Origin: a bacterium | GTDB lineage: Bacteria > Bacillota > Clostridia > Lachnospirales > Lachnospiraceae | Direction: 5' to 3' | Assembly: GCA_030535455.1 (NCBI GenBank) | Contig: JAUNJY010000031.1 | Location: 1 to 52,444 of the forward strand | DNA length: 52,444 nt | The notes under the pieces: generated by a model | Databases searched by the model: none | Seen by the model: only the letters and a program-made list of their open reading frames with translations | Told to the model about the DNA's origin: nothing | Translations under genes and position numbers: made by a program | Shown: piece by piece, positions 7,951-16,518 of the stretch | Layout of the letters: every line of letters begins with the position of its first letter | Position numbering within the stretch: the first letter of the stretch is position 1

Positions 7951-9380
7951 ATGTAATATCAAGGGAATTATTGAAATTAGTTACCAATTGTGAAAAAGCA
8001 AGAGTTCATACAGAAAACAAATACCGATTAAAGTTTCATTTGATGCCACCTACTGGGTGGCTCAATGATCCCAATGGATTATGCCAGTTCCATGGAGAGT
8101 ATCATGTGTTCTTTCAATATACTCCATTTGACTCAACAGGAGGCCTTAAAGTATGGGGCCATTATGTAAGCCGTGACTTACTGAACTGGGAGTACCGTGG
8201 GACACCAATTATGCCGGATCAGCCATGGGATTGCCATGGGGTGTACTCAGGTAGCACGTTTATTGAAAATGACGAAATGTATATTTACTATACGGGCAAT
8301 GTAAAGTTCCCTGGAGATTATGACTATATATCTGATGGACGTGGTTCCAATACGATTTTAATTACCAGCAAGGATGGAAAGAACTTTTCTGAAAAGAAAT
8401 GTCTGTTAGAGATGGAAGACTATCCAAAGAATTATACAAACCATATTCGTGATCCTAAGATCATAAAGGTAGATGGTGCGTATTACATGGTGCTTGGCGG
8501 AAGAAGAAAAGATGACCACGGAGCAGTACTTTTATATAAATCAGAAGATTTAATTAAGTGGGAGTATCACAAAGAACTTACGACAAAAGATGCATTTGGT
8601 TACATGTGGGAATGCCCAGATTTAATGGAGATTGATGGAGATTGGTTCTTAGGCATCTGTCCACAGGGAGTAGAGAGAGAAGAGTATCGTTTTCAGAATA
8701 TTTATCAATCCGGTTATTATGTCGGAGAAGGTGAGTATTTAGGTGATTATAAGTTAAATGATTTTGTAGAGTGGGATATGGGGTTTGATTTCTATGCACC
8801 ACAAACATTTATTGATGAAAATGGTCGAAGAATTTTAATTGGATGGGCAGGTCTCCCTGATATTGACAATGAGTATAAGAATCTTACAATAGAAGAAGAG
8901 TGGCAACATGCACTTACGATTCCTAGGGTTATTACAAAACAGGAGAAAAAGCTTTATCAATATCCAGTAGAAGAGTTAAAAGATCTTCGTACATCAAAAA
9001 TCGACTTTAATAGTAATGAAAAGCTTACGATCCAAGAGGGAATATTTGATTTAGAGATTACCAATATAAAAAGTAAGAAAATACAGATTCAGATAAGTGA
9101 TGGCCTTGTACTTCAGTATGAAAATGACGTATTTTCTATGAAGTTTACCGGAAACCTTGGTGCAGGCAGAACAGAAAGAAAGGCAATCGTTAAGGAGCTT
9201 AATGAAGTACGCATTCTTTGTGATGTATCATTAATGGAAGTATATTTAAATCATGGAGAGTATGTGTTTACAACAAGATTCTATGGTGAAGATGCACCGC
9301 TGACTGTACTTGTAGACAGTGAGGATAGTGTGAATACACTTTGGAAGATGAGAGACATGGAGGTAAACTATGAAAAATAA
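7947..9380 (+). CDS. scrB: Sucrose-6-phosphate hydrolase (glycoside hydrolase family 32)
   Basis: A 477-residue cytoplasmic enzyme expected to split sucrose-6-phosphate into glucose-6-phosphate and fructose. GH32 signatures are intact: WLNDPNG with nucleophile Asp41, the FYA/RDP motif (IRDPKII, about 164-170) and the acid/base Glu in MWECPDL (about 225), followed by a C-terminal beta-sandwich. No signal peptide is present, consistent with a PTS-phosphorylated substrate. Translation is coupled to the PTS gene through an ATGA overlap, and the gene overlaps the fructokinase start by 11 nt. An extracellular fructan hydrolase is unlikely for lack of an export signal. Confidence 0.93.
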   Translation: MNVISRELLKLVTNCEKARVHTENKYRLKFHLMPPTGWLNDPNGLCQFHGEYHVFFQYTPFDSTGGLKVWGHYVSRDLLNWEYRGTPIMPDQPWDCHGVYSGSTFIENDEMYIYYTGNVKFPGDYDYISDGRGSNTILITSKDGKNFSEKKCLLEMEDYPKNYTNHIRDPKIIKVDGAYYMVLGGRRKDDHGAVLLYKSEDLIKWEYHKELTTKDAFGYMWECPDLMEIDGDWFLGICPQGVEREEYRFQNIYQSGYYVGEGEYLGDYKLNDFVEWDMGFDFYAPQTFIDENGRRILIGWAGLPDIDNEYKNLTIEEEWQHALTIPRVITKQEKKLYQYPVEELKDLRTSKIDFNSNEKLTIQEGIFDLEITNIKSKKIQIQISDGLVLQYENDVFSMKFTGNLGAGRTERKAIVKELNEVRILCDVSLMEVYLNHGEYVFTTRFYGEDAPLTVLVDSEDSVNTLWKMRDMEVNYEK

Positions 9381-10338
9381 ATTAATTGCAATTGGAGAAG
9401 CGTTAATTGATTTCATACCGAAACAATCTGGAGCAAAGATTAAAGAAGTGACTGAGTTTAAGCCAATCGTAGGCGGGGCTCCTGCCAATGTGTGTGGAGC
9501 ATTTACCAAACTTGGCGGAACGTCTGAAATGGTTACCAAACTTGGTGCAGATCCATTCGGAGACAAGATTGTGGATGAGTTTAAGCAGTATGGAATAGGC
9601 TGTGACTTGATCTCGCGTACTACTGAGGCAAATACTTCATTGGCATTTGTTGCATTAGAAGCAGATGGAGGAAGAGAGTTTTCCTTCTATAGAAAACCAG
9701 GTGCCGATATGCTGCTAAAGGATACAGAGGTAAAAAAGGAATGGTTTGATGATGCATTTGCACTTCATTTTTGTTCCGTTTCCCTTGGTGATTTTCCTAT
9801 GAAAGAAGCACATAGAAGTGCCATCAAATATGCAAAAGAGGCTGGAGCAATCATTAGTTTTGATCCAAACCTTCGACTTCCACTATGGGAAGACCATGAA
9901 GAATTAAAACGTGTCGTATTAGAGTTCCTTCCTTATGCAGATATCGTTAAGATTTCAGATGAAGAGCTATTCTTTATTACTGGAGAGACAGAGATTGAAA
10001 AGGCAAAGGAAGTACTGTTTACTGGTGATGTTAAGTTGATTATTTATACATTAGGAAGTGAAGGAGCGGAAGCATTCAACAAGAGCGGCAAGGCATTTGC
10101 AAAGCAGAAGAAAGTGGAAGCTTTAGATACTACAGGAGCAGGAGATGCATTTATTGGTTCGTTCTTATATCAATTATGTGCCGACGGAGTAGAGAAGGAA
10201 GAACTTTCTTCCATTACAGAACAACGTTTGGAGACCTATTTAGCAAGATCCAATCAATACTGTGGCGAAAGTGTAACAAAACATGGTGCCATTGCATCTT
10301 ATCCATCAAAATTAGAGTTTGATACAACTATTGTGTAA
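9370..10338 (+). CDS. scrK: Fructokinase, PfkB family
   Basis: A 322-residue sugar kinase. PfkB signatures: N-terminal GEALIDFIP, sugar-binding GGAPANV (residues 35-41), and the C-terminal DTTGAGDAFIGSFL with catalytic Asp. It would phosphorylate the fructose freed by the hydrolase to fructose-6-phosphate. GGAGG lies 7 nt upstream of the ATG, inside the end of the hydrolase gene. Other PfkB substrates cannot be excluded on sequence alone, but the position between sucrose hydrolase and PTS genes makes fructose by far the best fit. Confidence 0.9.
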   Translation: MKNKLIAIGEALIDFIPKQSGAKIKEVTEFKPIVGGAPANVCGAFTKLGGTSEMVTKLGADPFGDKIVDEFKQYGIGCDLISRTTEANTSLAFVALEADGGREFSFYRKPGADMLLKDTEVKKEWFDDAFALHFCSVSLGDFPMKEAHRSAIKYAKEAGAIISFDPNLRLPLWEDHEELKRVVLEFLPYADIVKISDEELFFITGETEIEKAKEVLFTGDVKLIIYTLGSEGAEAFNKSGKAFAKQKKVEALDTTGAGDAFIGSFLYQLCADGVEKEELSSITEQRLETYLARSNQYCGESVTKHGAIASYPSKLEFDTTIV

Positions 10339-10370
10339 TAAAATAAAGTATAAAAAAGGAGATAATTAAT

Positions 10371-10628
10371 ATGAAAGAATTTAAATATATCATTACAGAC
10401 GAAGTAGGAATTCATGCAAGACCAGCAGGACTTTTAGTAAAGGAAGCAAAGAATTATGCATCCAAAGTAACAATTCAAGCAAATGGAAAATCTGCAGAAG
10501 CTACTAAATTATTAGCAATTATGACATTAGGTGTAAAAAAAGACACTGAAATCGTTGTTACTGTTGATGGTGAAGATGAAGAAGTGGCTGCAAGCAAATT
10601 AGAACAATTCTTTAAAGAAAATCTTTAA
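10371..10628 (+). CDS. ptsH: Phosphocarrier protein HPr, lacking Ser46
   Basis: An 85-residue PTS phosphocarrier that passes phosphate from Enzyme I to the IIA domain. The active site GIHARPAG has His15 in place. The usual regulatory Ser46 is replaced: the aligned stretch reads GKSAEATKLLAIMTLG, with Lys at position 46. It therefore cannot be phosphorylated there by HPr kinase and should not act as a Ser46-P corepressor for CcpA. From memory, several Lachnospiraceae HPr proteins also carry a basic residue here, so this may be a family trait. AAGGAGA lies upstream. Confidence 0.93.
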   Translation: MKEFKYIITDEVGIHARPAGLLVKEAKNYASKVTIQANGKSAEATKLLAIMTLGVKKDTEIVVTVDGEDEEVAASKLEQFFKENL

Positions 10629-10659
10629 TTAGTTTTTAGCGAACAGTCTGGAGGTGCTT

Positions 10660-12273
10660 ATGGAACAGTTTAATGGAAAATCAGCAAGTAGTGGCATTGC
10701 GATAGGAAAGATCCTTGTGTACGCAAAGGATGAACAGCAAGTAAAACGTACAAGAATAGAAGATGTTAGTGGCGAAATCACTCGTTATCAGCTGGCAAAA
10801 GACTGTGCTATCGAGCAGTTAAAGGAACTGTATGAAGTTGCATGCAAAGAAGTTGGTGAAGTGAATGCCGGCATCTTTGAAGTCCATCAGATGATGTTGG
10901 AGGATGACGACTATACGGACTCCGTCCACAACATCATTGAGACGCAGAAGGTAAATGCAGAATATGCAGTAGCAAAGACTGGAGATACCTTATCAGAGAC
11001 ATTTGCATCCATGGATGACGAATATTTTAAAGCAAGGGCAATCGATGTAAAGGATATCTCAGAACGAGTGATCAACTGTCTGTCTGGGAAAACGGAAAAT
11101 GAAATCCAGGGAGACGAGCCAGTCATCGTAGTGGCAAATGATCTTGCTCCTAGTGAGACGGTCCAAATGAACAAGGATAAGCTGATGGGATTTGTAACGG
11201 AACTTGGTTCGGCAAATTCCCATACTGCAATCCTTGCACGAACTATGAATATTCCTGCATTAATCCATGTGAAACTGGATGCTTCCTGGAATGGAAAGCT
11301 TGCAATCATTGATGGAGATAAAGGGATATTGATCATAGACCCAACAGAGGAAGTCAGAAAGGACTACCAAGAAAAATATCTTCTCCAGAAGGAAAAGGAA
11401 GAACTTTTAAAAGAATTAAAAGGAAAAGAGAATAAGACGCAAAGCGGAAGGGAAATCAAGCTATATGCCAATATCGGCAGTGTTGAAGACCTTGGAAGCG
11501 TATTGCAAAATGATGCCAGTGGCATCGGCTTATTCAGAAGTGAATTTTTATATCTTAAGAAAGATACGTATCCTACTGAAGAGGAGCAATTTGCAGCTTA
11601 CAAACAAGCATTACAGTCTATGGCTGGCAAGAAGGTAATTATCCGTACTCTTGATATTGGAGCAGATAAAATGGCTTCTTACTTTGAACTAGACCATGAG
11701 GAGAACCCAGCAATGGGATATCGTGCAATTCGTATCTGTCTTGAGAGAGTTGATGTGTTCAAGACCCAGTTACGTGCCCTTTATCGTGCCAGTGCTTATG
11801 GAAACCTTAGCATTATGTATCCAATGATTATTTCTGTGGAGGAAGTCCAAAAGATTAAGAGAATTGTTAAAGAAGTGAAACAAGAACTTGAGGAAGAGGG
11901 AGTTACTTACGGCGAAGTTGAACAGGGAATTATGATTGAAACACCTGCAGCAGCCATGATCAGTGACCTTCTTGCAAAGGAAGTAGACTTCTTTAGTATC
12001 GGTACTAATGATTTGACTCAATATACATTGGCAATCGATCGTCAAAATTCTAACTTGGATGCGTTTTATAATCCACATCATGAAGCCGTATTACGAATGA
12101 TTCAGATGGTAATTAACAATGGCCATAAGGAAGGCATCTGGGTAGGAATTTGTGGAGAACTGGGTGCAGATGTATCTCTGACTTCTAAATTTATTGAAAT
12201 GGGAATTGATGAGTTATCCGTTTCTCCAACCAGCGTGCTAGCTGTAAGAAAGGCTATTCGTGAGACCAAATAA
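10660..12273 (+). CDS. ptsI: PTS Enzyme I (phosphoenolpyruvate-protein phosphotransferase)
   Basis: A 537-residue first enzyme of the PTS, transferring phosphate from PEP to HPr. The phospho-His188 site is in ELGSANSHTAILAR. The C-terminal PEP-binding barrel has GLFRSEFLY, the Arg-rich TLDIGADK and GYRAIR motifs, and the catalytic IGICGELGAD-like site near the end (VGICGELGAD). It is slightly shorter than the usual 570-575 residues. The ATG at 10660 is preferred over the GTG at 10654 because GGAGG (10650-10654) overlaps the latter. It is the last gene of the sucrose operon; whether it is the only Enzyme I of the cell cannot be told. Confidence 0.94.
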   Translation: MEQFNGKSASSGIAIGKILVYAKDEQQVKRTRIEDVSGEITRYQLAKDCAIEQLKELYEVACKEVGEVNAGIFEVHQMMLEDDDYTDSVHNIIETQKVNAEYAVAKTGDTLSETFASMDDEYFKARAIDVKDISERVINCLSGKTENEIQGDEPVIVVANDLAPSETVQMNKDKLMGFVTELGSANSHTAILARTMNIPALIHVKLDASWNGKLAIIDGDKGILIIDPTEEVRKDYQEKYLLQKEKEELLKELKGKENKTQSGREIKLYANIGSVEDLGSVLQNDASGIGLFRSEFLYLKKDTYPTEEEQFAAYKQALQSMAGKKVIIRTLDIGADKMASYFELDHEENPAMGYRAIRICLERVDVFKTQLRALYRASAYGNLSIMYPMIISVEEVQKIKRIVKEVKQELEEEGVTYGEVEQGIMIETPAAAMISDLLAKEVDFFSIGTNDLTQYTLAIDRQNSNLDAFYNPHHEAVLRMIQMVINNGHKEGIWVGICGELGADVSLTSKFIEMGIDELSVSPTSVLAVRKAIRETK

Positions 12274-12295
12274 AAAAAGATAGAGCATTTGATAG

Positions 12296-12330
12296 ATAGG
12301 CTGTCCGGAGGGGAAGGACAGCCTATTTGT
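12296..12330 (+). terminator. Terminator of the sucrose operon
   Basis: 11-bp stem ATAGGCTGTCC/GGACAGCCTAT with a 9-nt loop. The T-run is weak (TTTGT), so termination may be incomplete. Confidence 0.75.
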
Positions 12331-12369
12331 CGAATTGAATATAAAATTAAAAAAATATACAAAATAGTG

Positions 12370-12398
12370 TTGACATAGCAAGTATTTTAGTGTATTAT
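12370..12398 (+). promoter_or_regulatory. Promoter of tRNA-Gly copy 2
   Basis: TTGACA (12370-12375), 17-bp spacer, TATTAT (12393-12398). Confidence 0.85.
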
Positions 12399-12436
12399 AA
12401 GTAATGTGTTCGAGAGAAACACACAATAGTAAATAT

Positions 12437-12508
<72 letters not shown>

Positions 12509-12514
12509 TATATA

Positions 12515-12550
12515 AAAGCCTCAGATCATTTGATGATTTGGGGCTTTTCG
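12515..12550 (+). terminator. Terminator of tRNA-Gly copy 2
   Basis: AAGCCTCAGATCAT pairs with ATGATTTGGGGCTT through two G-U wobbles, with a 3-nt loop and a following TTTT. Confidence 0.85.
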
Positions 12551-12663
12551 TTATGCCAAAGAAGAGTGAAATCTGCTATTAATAAAACCAAGGAAATTAA
12601 TGGGAATGTATGTGATTATATTGACCAGTGGGCGACCCCTTATTTTAAGATTAGCTTGTTAAA

Positions 12664-12683
12664 AAAATATCTTAAGATATTTT
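12664..12683. promoter_or_regulatory. 20-bp perfect palindrome abutting the reductase ribosome site
   Basis: AAAATATCTTAAGATATTTT is self-complementary over 20 bp and ends one base before the GGGAGGAAG ribosome site of the flavin reductase gene. It could be an operator (for example for the downstream MerR protein) or an mRNA hairpin affecting translation. No convincing promoter was found next to it; TTGACC-17-TTTAAG near 12619 is weak. Confidence 0.55.
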
Positions 12684-12695
12684 GGGAGGAAGAAT

Positions 12696-14633
12696 ATGAA
12701 AAAAAGATTAGCATATGCTTTCGTTGCAACAATGCTTATGACAAGCATGATGGCTTGTGGAAAGAAATCCGACGAAGCAACTAACAGCGGTAGCGCAACT
12801 GTAAGCTACAAAGCTGGTACTTATACTGGAGAAGGCACTGGTAACAACGGCGTAGTTAAGGTTGAAGTTACATTTAGTGAAAACAAGATTGAAAAAGTTG
12901 AAGTAAAAGACAATAGTGAAACGCCAACAATCTGTGCAGCACCATTTGAACGTATTCCTGCTACGGTTGTAGAAGATCAAACATTAGCAGTAGATACAGT
13001 AACAGGCGCAACAAACTCTAGTAATGCAGTATTAACAGCAATCGAAGACTGTGTAAAACAAGCTGGCGCAGATCCAGAAGTGTTAAAGACAGCATCTGGT
13101 GCTGAAAAAGAACTTGTAAAAGAAGAATTAACTTGTGACGTAGTAGTTGTTGGTGCTGGTGCAGCAGGTTCCGCAGCAGCTCTTTCCGCAGCAGAAAACG
13201 GTGCAAAAGTAATTATCATTGAAAAGACAGCTAACGTATCCGGTGCAGGTACAATGGCAGGCGTATTATTCGCAGATCATAGTTCTTTACAAAAAGAAGC
13301 TGGAAAAGAAGTAGATTCAGAATGGTTATACGATGAATATGTGGAAGCAAGTTTATCCACTTGTAATACAAGATTAGTAACAAACATTATTCAAAATTCT
13401 GCGAAGACAGTAGATTGGTTACTTGATTCAGGCGTTCGTTTAGCATTATTAGACGCTGGACATGGTGCACAATACAACCACGTTGGTATGCCTACAACTG
13501 CTCATGGTTACCAAGATGGTGGTACTGTAGCAATCGAAACATTACTTGAAAAAGTAAAAGAAAACGGTGGAGAAGTAAGATTCGAAACTACTGGTCAAAG
13601 CATTATCAAAGATAATGATGGAACTGTTTCTGGAGTAATCGCGACTACAGGTGATGGCAAAGAACTTCACATCAATGCAGGCAGTGTTGTAATCGCAACT
13701 GGTGGTTACGGCGGTAACCCAGAAATGATGGAAAAATACTTTGGTACAAAAGCAGGTACTGGTCTTATTGCAAGTGCAACAGGTGACGGTATCAACATGG
13801 CTTGGGATGCTGGTGCAGCTGAATTCGGTACAGAAGTAGCTCAATGGTTTGGTATGAAATATGGTCCAGAAGCAAAACAAATGGAAAATTCCAAAGAACT
13901 TACTGAGCTTGTACGTAATCCATTATTATTTGTAAATAACAGAGGACAACGTTTCGGTAACGAAGAAGAAGCATACGAAAGTGGTGCACTTTCTTCCTTA
14001 ATGTACAGCCAACCAGATGGTGAAATGTATATCATGGTTCCAGAATCAATTGTAAATGAAGTAAAAGAAAAAGGTTTAGCTGATGTATTCGTAGATCGTT
14101 GGGCTCACATGTATGGAAAAGGTATTACATTCATGGAATCTGGTCACGAACAAAATATTGATAAAGCAACAGAAGCTCTTAGAACTCCAAAAGATTATAC
14201 TAAAACTTTAGAAGATGCAGTAAAATGTGGAGTGGCAAAAAAAGGTACAATCAAAGACCTTGCAAAAGAGTTAAATATGGAATATCTTAATGATGAAGTT
14301 GCTCGTTACAATGAATTCTGTAAAACAGGAAATGATGTTGACTTCCACAAAGATAAAAAATTCTTAGACTCAATTGGTGATAATGAACAAGTTTACGCTG
14401 TAAAAGTAGTAACAAGATGTCTTGGTACACTTGGCGGTGTTAAAATTAATGAAAATATCCAAGCAGTAGATAATAACGATGTTGCAATTCCAAACCTTTA
14501 TGTAGCTGGTGCGGATGCAGGTGGTATGTACGGTAACAACTATGTTGTATTCGAAGGTGGTACATTAGGATTTGCTTATACTTCAGGTAGATTAGCAGGT
14601 GAAAATGCAGCCAAGAATGCAGTAACTAAATAA
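12696..14633 (+). CDS. Secreted FMN/FAD-dependent reductase (flavocytochrome-c/fumarate reductase family lipoprotein)
   Basis: A 645-residue lipoprotein: signal peptide with lipobox SMMAC (Cys21), then an FMN-binding domain (about 35-115) with covalent flavinylation motif DTVTGAT (Thr106). A FAD_binding_2 domain follows from about 145 (VVVVGAGAAGSAAALSA) and ends with the usual GGVKIN...IPNLYVAGADAGGMYG...GGTLGFAYTSGRLAGENAA. There is no CxxCH haem motif. Related enzymes reduce fumarate, urocanate, methacrylate or other small acceptors at the cell surface, fed by extracellular electron transfer. The substrate here is unknown. Maturation needs an ApbE-type flavin transferase, which is not in this window. 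GGGAGGAAG lies before the ATG. Confidence 0.9.
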   Translation: MKKRLAYAFVATMLMTSMMACGKKSDEATNSGSATVSYKAGTYTGEGTGNNGVVKVEVTFSENKIEKVEVKDNSETPTICAAPFERIPATVVEDQTLAVDTVTGATNSSNAVLTAIEDCVKQAGADPEVLKTASGAEKELVKEELTCDVVVVGAGAAGSAAALSAAENGAKVIIIEKTANVSGAGTMAGVLFADHSSLQKEAGKEVDSEWLYDEYVEASLSTCNTRLVTNIIQNSAKTVDWLLDSGVRLALLDAGHGAQYNHVGMPTTAHGYQDGGTVAIETLLEKVKENGGEVRFETTGQSIIKDNDGTVSGVIATTGDGKELHINAGSVVIATGGYGGNPEMMEKYFGTKAGTGLIASATGDGINMAWDAGAAEFGTEVAQWFGMKYGPEAKQMENSKELTELVRNPLLFVNNRGQRFGNEEEAYESGALSSLMYSQPDGEMYIMVPESIVNEVKEKGLADVFVDRWAHMYGKGITFMESGHEQNIDKATEALRTPKDYTKTLEDAVKCGVAKKGTIKDLAKELNMEYLNDEVARYNEFCKTGNDVDFHKDKKFLDSIGDNEQVYAVKVVTRCLGTLGGVKINENIQAVDNNDVAIPNLYVAGADAGGMYGNNYVVFEGGTLGFAYTSGRLAGENAAKNAVTK

Positions 14634-14684
14634 TATAGTATTTGAGGGGAGGCGATATTTCGTTCTTCCCTCGTTTGAGGTTGT

Positions 14685-15497
14685 ATGAAAAAGTATAAAA
14701 TAAGCGAGTTTTCTAGAAAAATGGGCGTTTCCGTTGATCTTGTAAAACACTATCAAAGTAGTGAAATTTTATTTCCGGATGTTGACCCCAATAATGGTTA
14801 TCGCTATTATACGATTCGACATGGAGAACGTATTGTAGCGAGTCGGAAGTATAGGAAAATGGGCTTTAGTGTAAATGAAGCAAAAGAAATTCTATATGAA
14901 AAAGATGTAGATGAGATAAAGGAAATGCTTCATGAAAAAAAGCTGGAGCTAGATCAGAAGATAAAGCTGCTGCAGTTGAAAAACAGCAGAATACAGGAAG
15001 TCTATGAGGAATTTGAAGAAATGGGACATAAGGTGGGATCGGTGGAAATCCATGACGGCCCAGGTTTTTATTATCTTCCACATGTGATTTATCGACACTT
15101 AAATGATAATGAAAAAGTAATCAACGAGCTTCCAGAATGGATGGAATCATTAGAGTTTCTCTATAAGACTTATGATGTGAAATGTAAATCAGACAATATC
15201 TTCTATGATAAGACTATTGGTTTCTATATCGATGAAAAGTATTTTGATGCCTTAGGTTTTAAGAAGATTGATGATATTGAATACTATAAACCATCAAAAC
15301 GGCTGATTTATTATATGAAAGAAGAGTATTCCACAGACCGATATCTGGAAGAGTACGTCATGGAGTTTATAGAAAAAGGACTAAAGACCGGAAGTAAGAT
15401 TAAGAGAGAACAAGTATTTGCTCAACATATTATGGATAGTAATGAAGATGGAAAGCGATACATGTACTATAAGATCATTTGCTTCCTTGATTATTAA
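14685..15497 (+). CDS. MerR-family transcriptional regulator with effector domain
   Basis: A 270-residue protein with an N-terminal MerR helix-turn-helix (YKISEFSRKMGVSVDLVKHYQSSEIL...NGYRYYT, residues 3-45) and a coiled-coil linker (about 75-115, EIKEMLHEKKLELDQKIKLLQLK). A C-terminal domain of about 150 residues resembles a GyrI-like ligand-binding fold. It follows the flavin reductase gene by 51 nt on the same strand, so it probably controls that gene in response to the reductase's substrate; this is inference from position. No cysteine cluster typical of metal-sensing MerR proteins is evident. It ends in a bidirectional terminator shared with the HAD gene. Confidence 0.85.
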   Translation: MKKYKISEFSRKMGVSVDLVKHYQSSEILFPDVDPNNGYRYYTIRHGERIVASRKYRKMGFSVNEAKEILYEKDVDEIKEMLHEKKLELDQKIKLLQLKNSRIQEVYEEFEEMGHKVGSVEIHDGPGFYYLPHVIYRHLNDNEKVINELPEWMESLEFLYKTYDVKCKSDNIFYDKTIGFYIDEKYFDALGFKKIDDIEYYKPSKRLIYYMKEEYSTDRYLEEYVMEFIEKGLKTGSKIKREQVFAQHIMDSNEDGKRYMYYKIICFLDY

Positions 15498-15545
15498 AAA
15501 AGGTTACACACTCTTATTAAACTTAAGAGCGTGTAACCTTTTTGT
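15497..15545. terminator. Bidirectional terminator between convergent MerR and HAD genes
   Basis: AAAAAGGTTACAC and CTCTT pair with AAGAG and GTGTAACCTTTTT across one mismatch. The A-tract and T-tract allow function on both strands. The last codons of the HAD gene lie inside the stem, so the hairpin overlaps its 3' end. Confidence 0.85.
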
Positions 15546-16263
15546 CTAACTTAAGAAGTTCCGGTACCTTGGTAAGATCAATTGGATTTTGAATGTAGGT
15601 TGCTTGAAACTTGCTTGGCAGTGAGTTAGATTGATTGGAATGAAGATACAGGGTATCCAGTCCATATATACTTGCTCCTTGGATATCCGTGATACTGTCA
15701 TTGCCGATCATCAGTGAGTCTGACTTTTCTAATTGATAGGAGGTAAACAAACGGTCATAGAAGGCTTGTTCAGGCTTTTGGCAAAAGGCATCCGAAGAGA
15801 ATAGGATACCATCAAAATACTCGTAAATGCCTAGGGATTTCATTTCGTATTCGGTAAATACCCGTTGTGCATTGGATAATAGGTAAAGCTTTGTATGTCT
15901 GTCTCTTAATAGGCCAAGAAGTTCTTTCGCACCAGGATAGAGTTTGATATAGTCGGTGGAAAGGACACGGAAGAGTTCACAGACATGTAGAAGAAGTTCA
16001 TCGGATGGATGGACGTCTTTTATAGAGAATAGTTTTGCAAATATGTATTCAATCCGTACCTCACGGTAAGTATAGGGAGAAGGGGAAGCAAGGGCGGTAC
16101 TTACCAGGCTTCGGTAGGCGTTCATGATTTCTGCAGCGTTATAATTTGCTCCCTGCATGGTGTAGAAAGCGCTTAGTTTATCCCATACAAATGGTTGATC
16201 CTCATCGGTATGAATGTCGATTAATGTTCCATAGAGGTCAAAAATATAGTTTTTATACATCAT
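15523..16263 (-). CDS. HAD-superfamily hydrolase (YjjG-like)
   Basis: A 246-residue protein. HAD motif I is FDLYGTLID, with nucleophile Asp9 but Tyr where phosphatases usually have a second Asp (DxDGT); such DLYGT forms occur in haloacid-dehalogenase-like and some nucleotidase branches. Motif II is LYLLSNAQ, motif III is the Lys in SDAFCQKPEQAFYD, and motif IV is MIGNDSITDIQGA. The C1 cap domain spans about 15-90. The substrate is unknown, perhaps a nucleotide or sugar phosphate. Either of the first two Met codons could start it. It is convergent with the MerR gene, and no operon partner is seen. Confidence 0.85.
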   Translation of the reverse strand: MMYKNYIFDLYGTLIDIHTDEDQPFVWDKLSAFYTMQGANYNAAEIMNAYRSLVSTALASPSPYTYREVRIEYIFAKLFSIKDVHPSDELLLHVCELFRVLSTDYIKLYPGAKELLGLLRDRHTKLYLLSNAQRVFTEYEMKSLGIYEYFDGILFSSDAFCQKPEQAFYDRLFTSYQLEKSDSLMIGNDSITDIQGASIYGLDTLYLHSNQSNSLPSKFQATYIQNPIDLTKVPELLKLDKKVTRS

Positions 16264-16341
16264 TGATTCCTCGCTTTTCTAATTTATTACTGTAATAGTA
16301 AACGTTATGCAGCATGATTGCAATGAAAATAAAGGTAAAAC

Positions 16342-16371
16342 TTGACAAAAATATTCTTTTGAGTATATTAT
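16342..16371 (+). promoter_or_regulatory. Promoter of the TPP riboswitch-thiC unit
   Basis: TTGACA (16342-16347), 18-bp spacer, TATTAT (16366-16371), ending 10 bp before the riboswitch. Confidence 0.75.
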
Positions 16372-16380
16372 AAAAAGCGT

Positions 16381-16460
16381 ATCAGGGGTGCCGTTTGGCT
16401 GAGAGAACGATGGTTCGACCCTTATAACCTGATCTGGATTATGCCAGCGTAGGGAGATCG
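16381..16460 (+). ncRNA. TPP riboswitch (thi-box) aptamer
   Basis: Diagnostic thi-box elements appear in order: GGGGTGCC, GGCTGAGA, ACCCTTATAACCTGATCTGGATTATGCCAGCGTAGGGA (in pieces at 16385-16455). It binds thiamine pyrophosphate and sits before thiC, the pyrimidine-branch enzyme of thiamine synthesis. A terminator hairpin follows, so it probably acts by attenuation. Confidence 0.96.
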
Positions 16461-16482
16461 CATTGCTTAGGAAACAGAGTGT

Positions 16483-16518
16483 AAAGCCTCGCGATTATAA
16501 TGATTGCGGGGCTTTTTT
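16483..16518 (+). terminator. Riboswitch-controlled terminator before thiC
   Basis: AAAGCCTCGCGAT and ATTGCGGGGCTTT form an imperfect G-U-containing stem followed by TTTTTT. It is placed as the expression platform of the TPP riboswitch. Confidence 0.85.
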
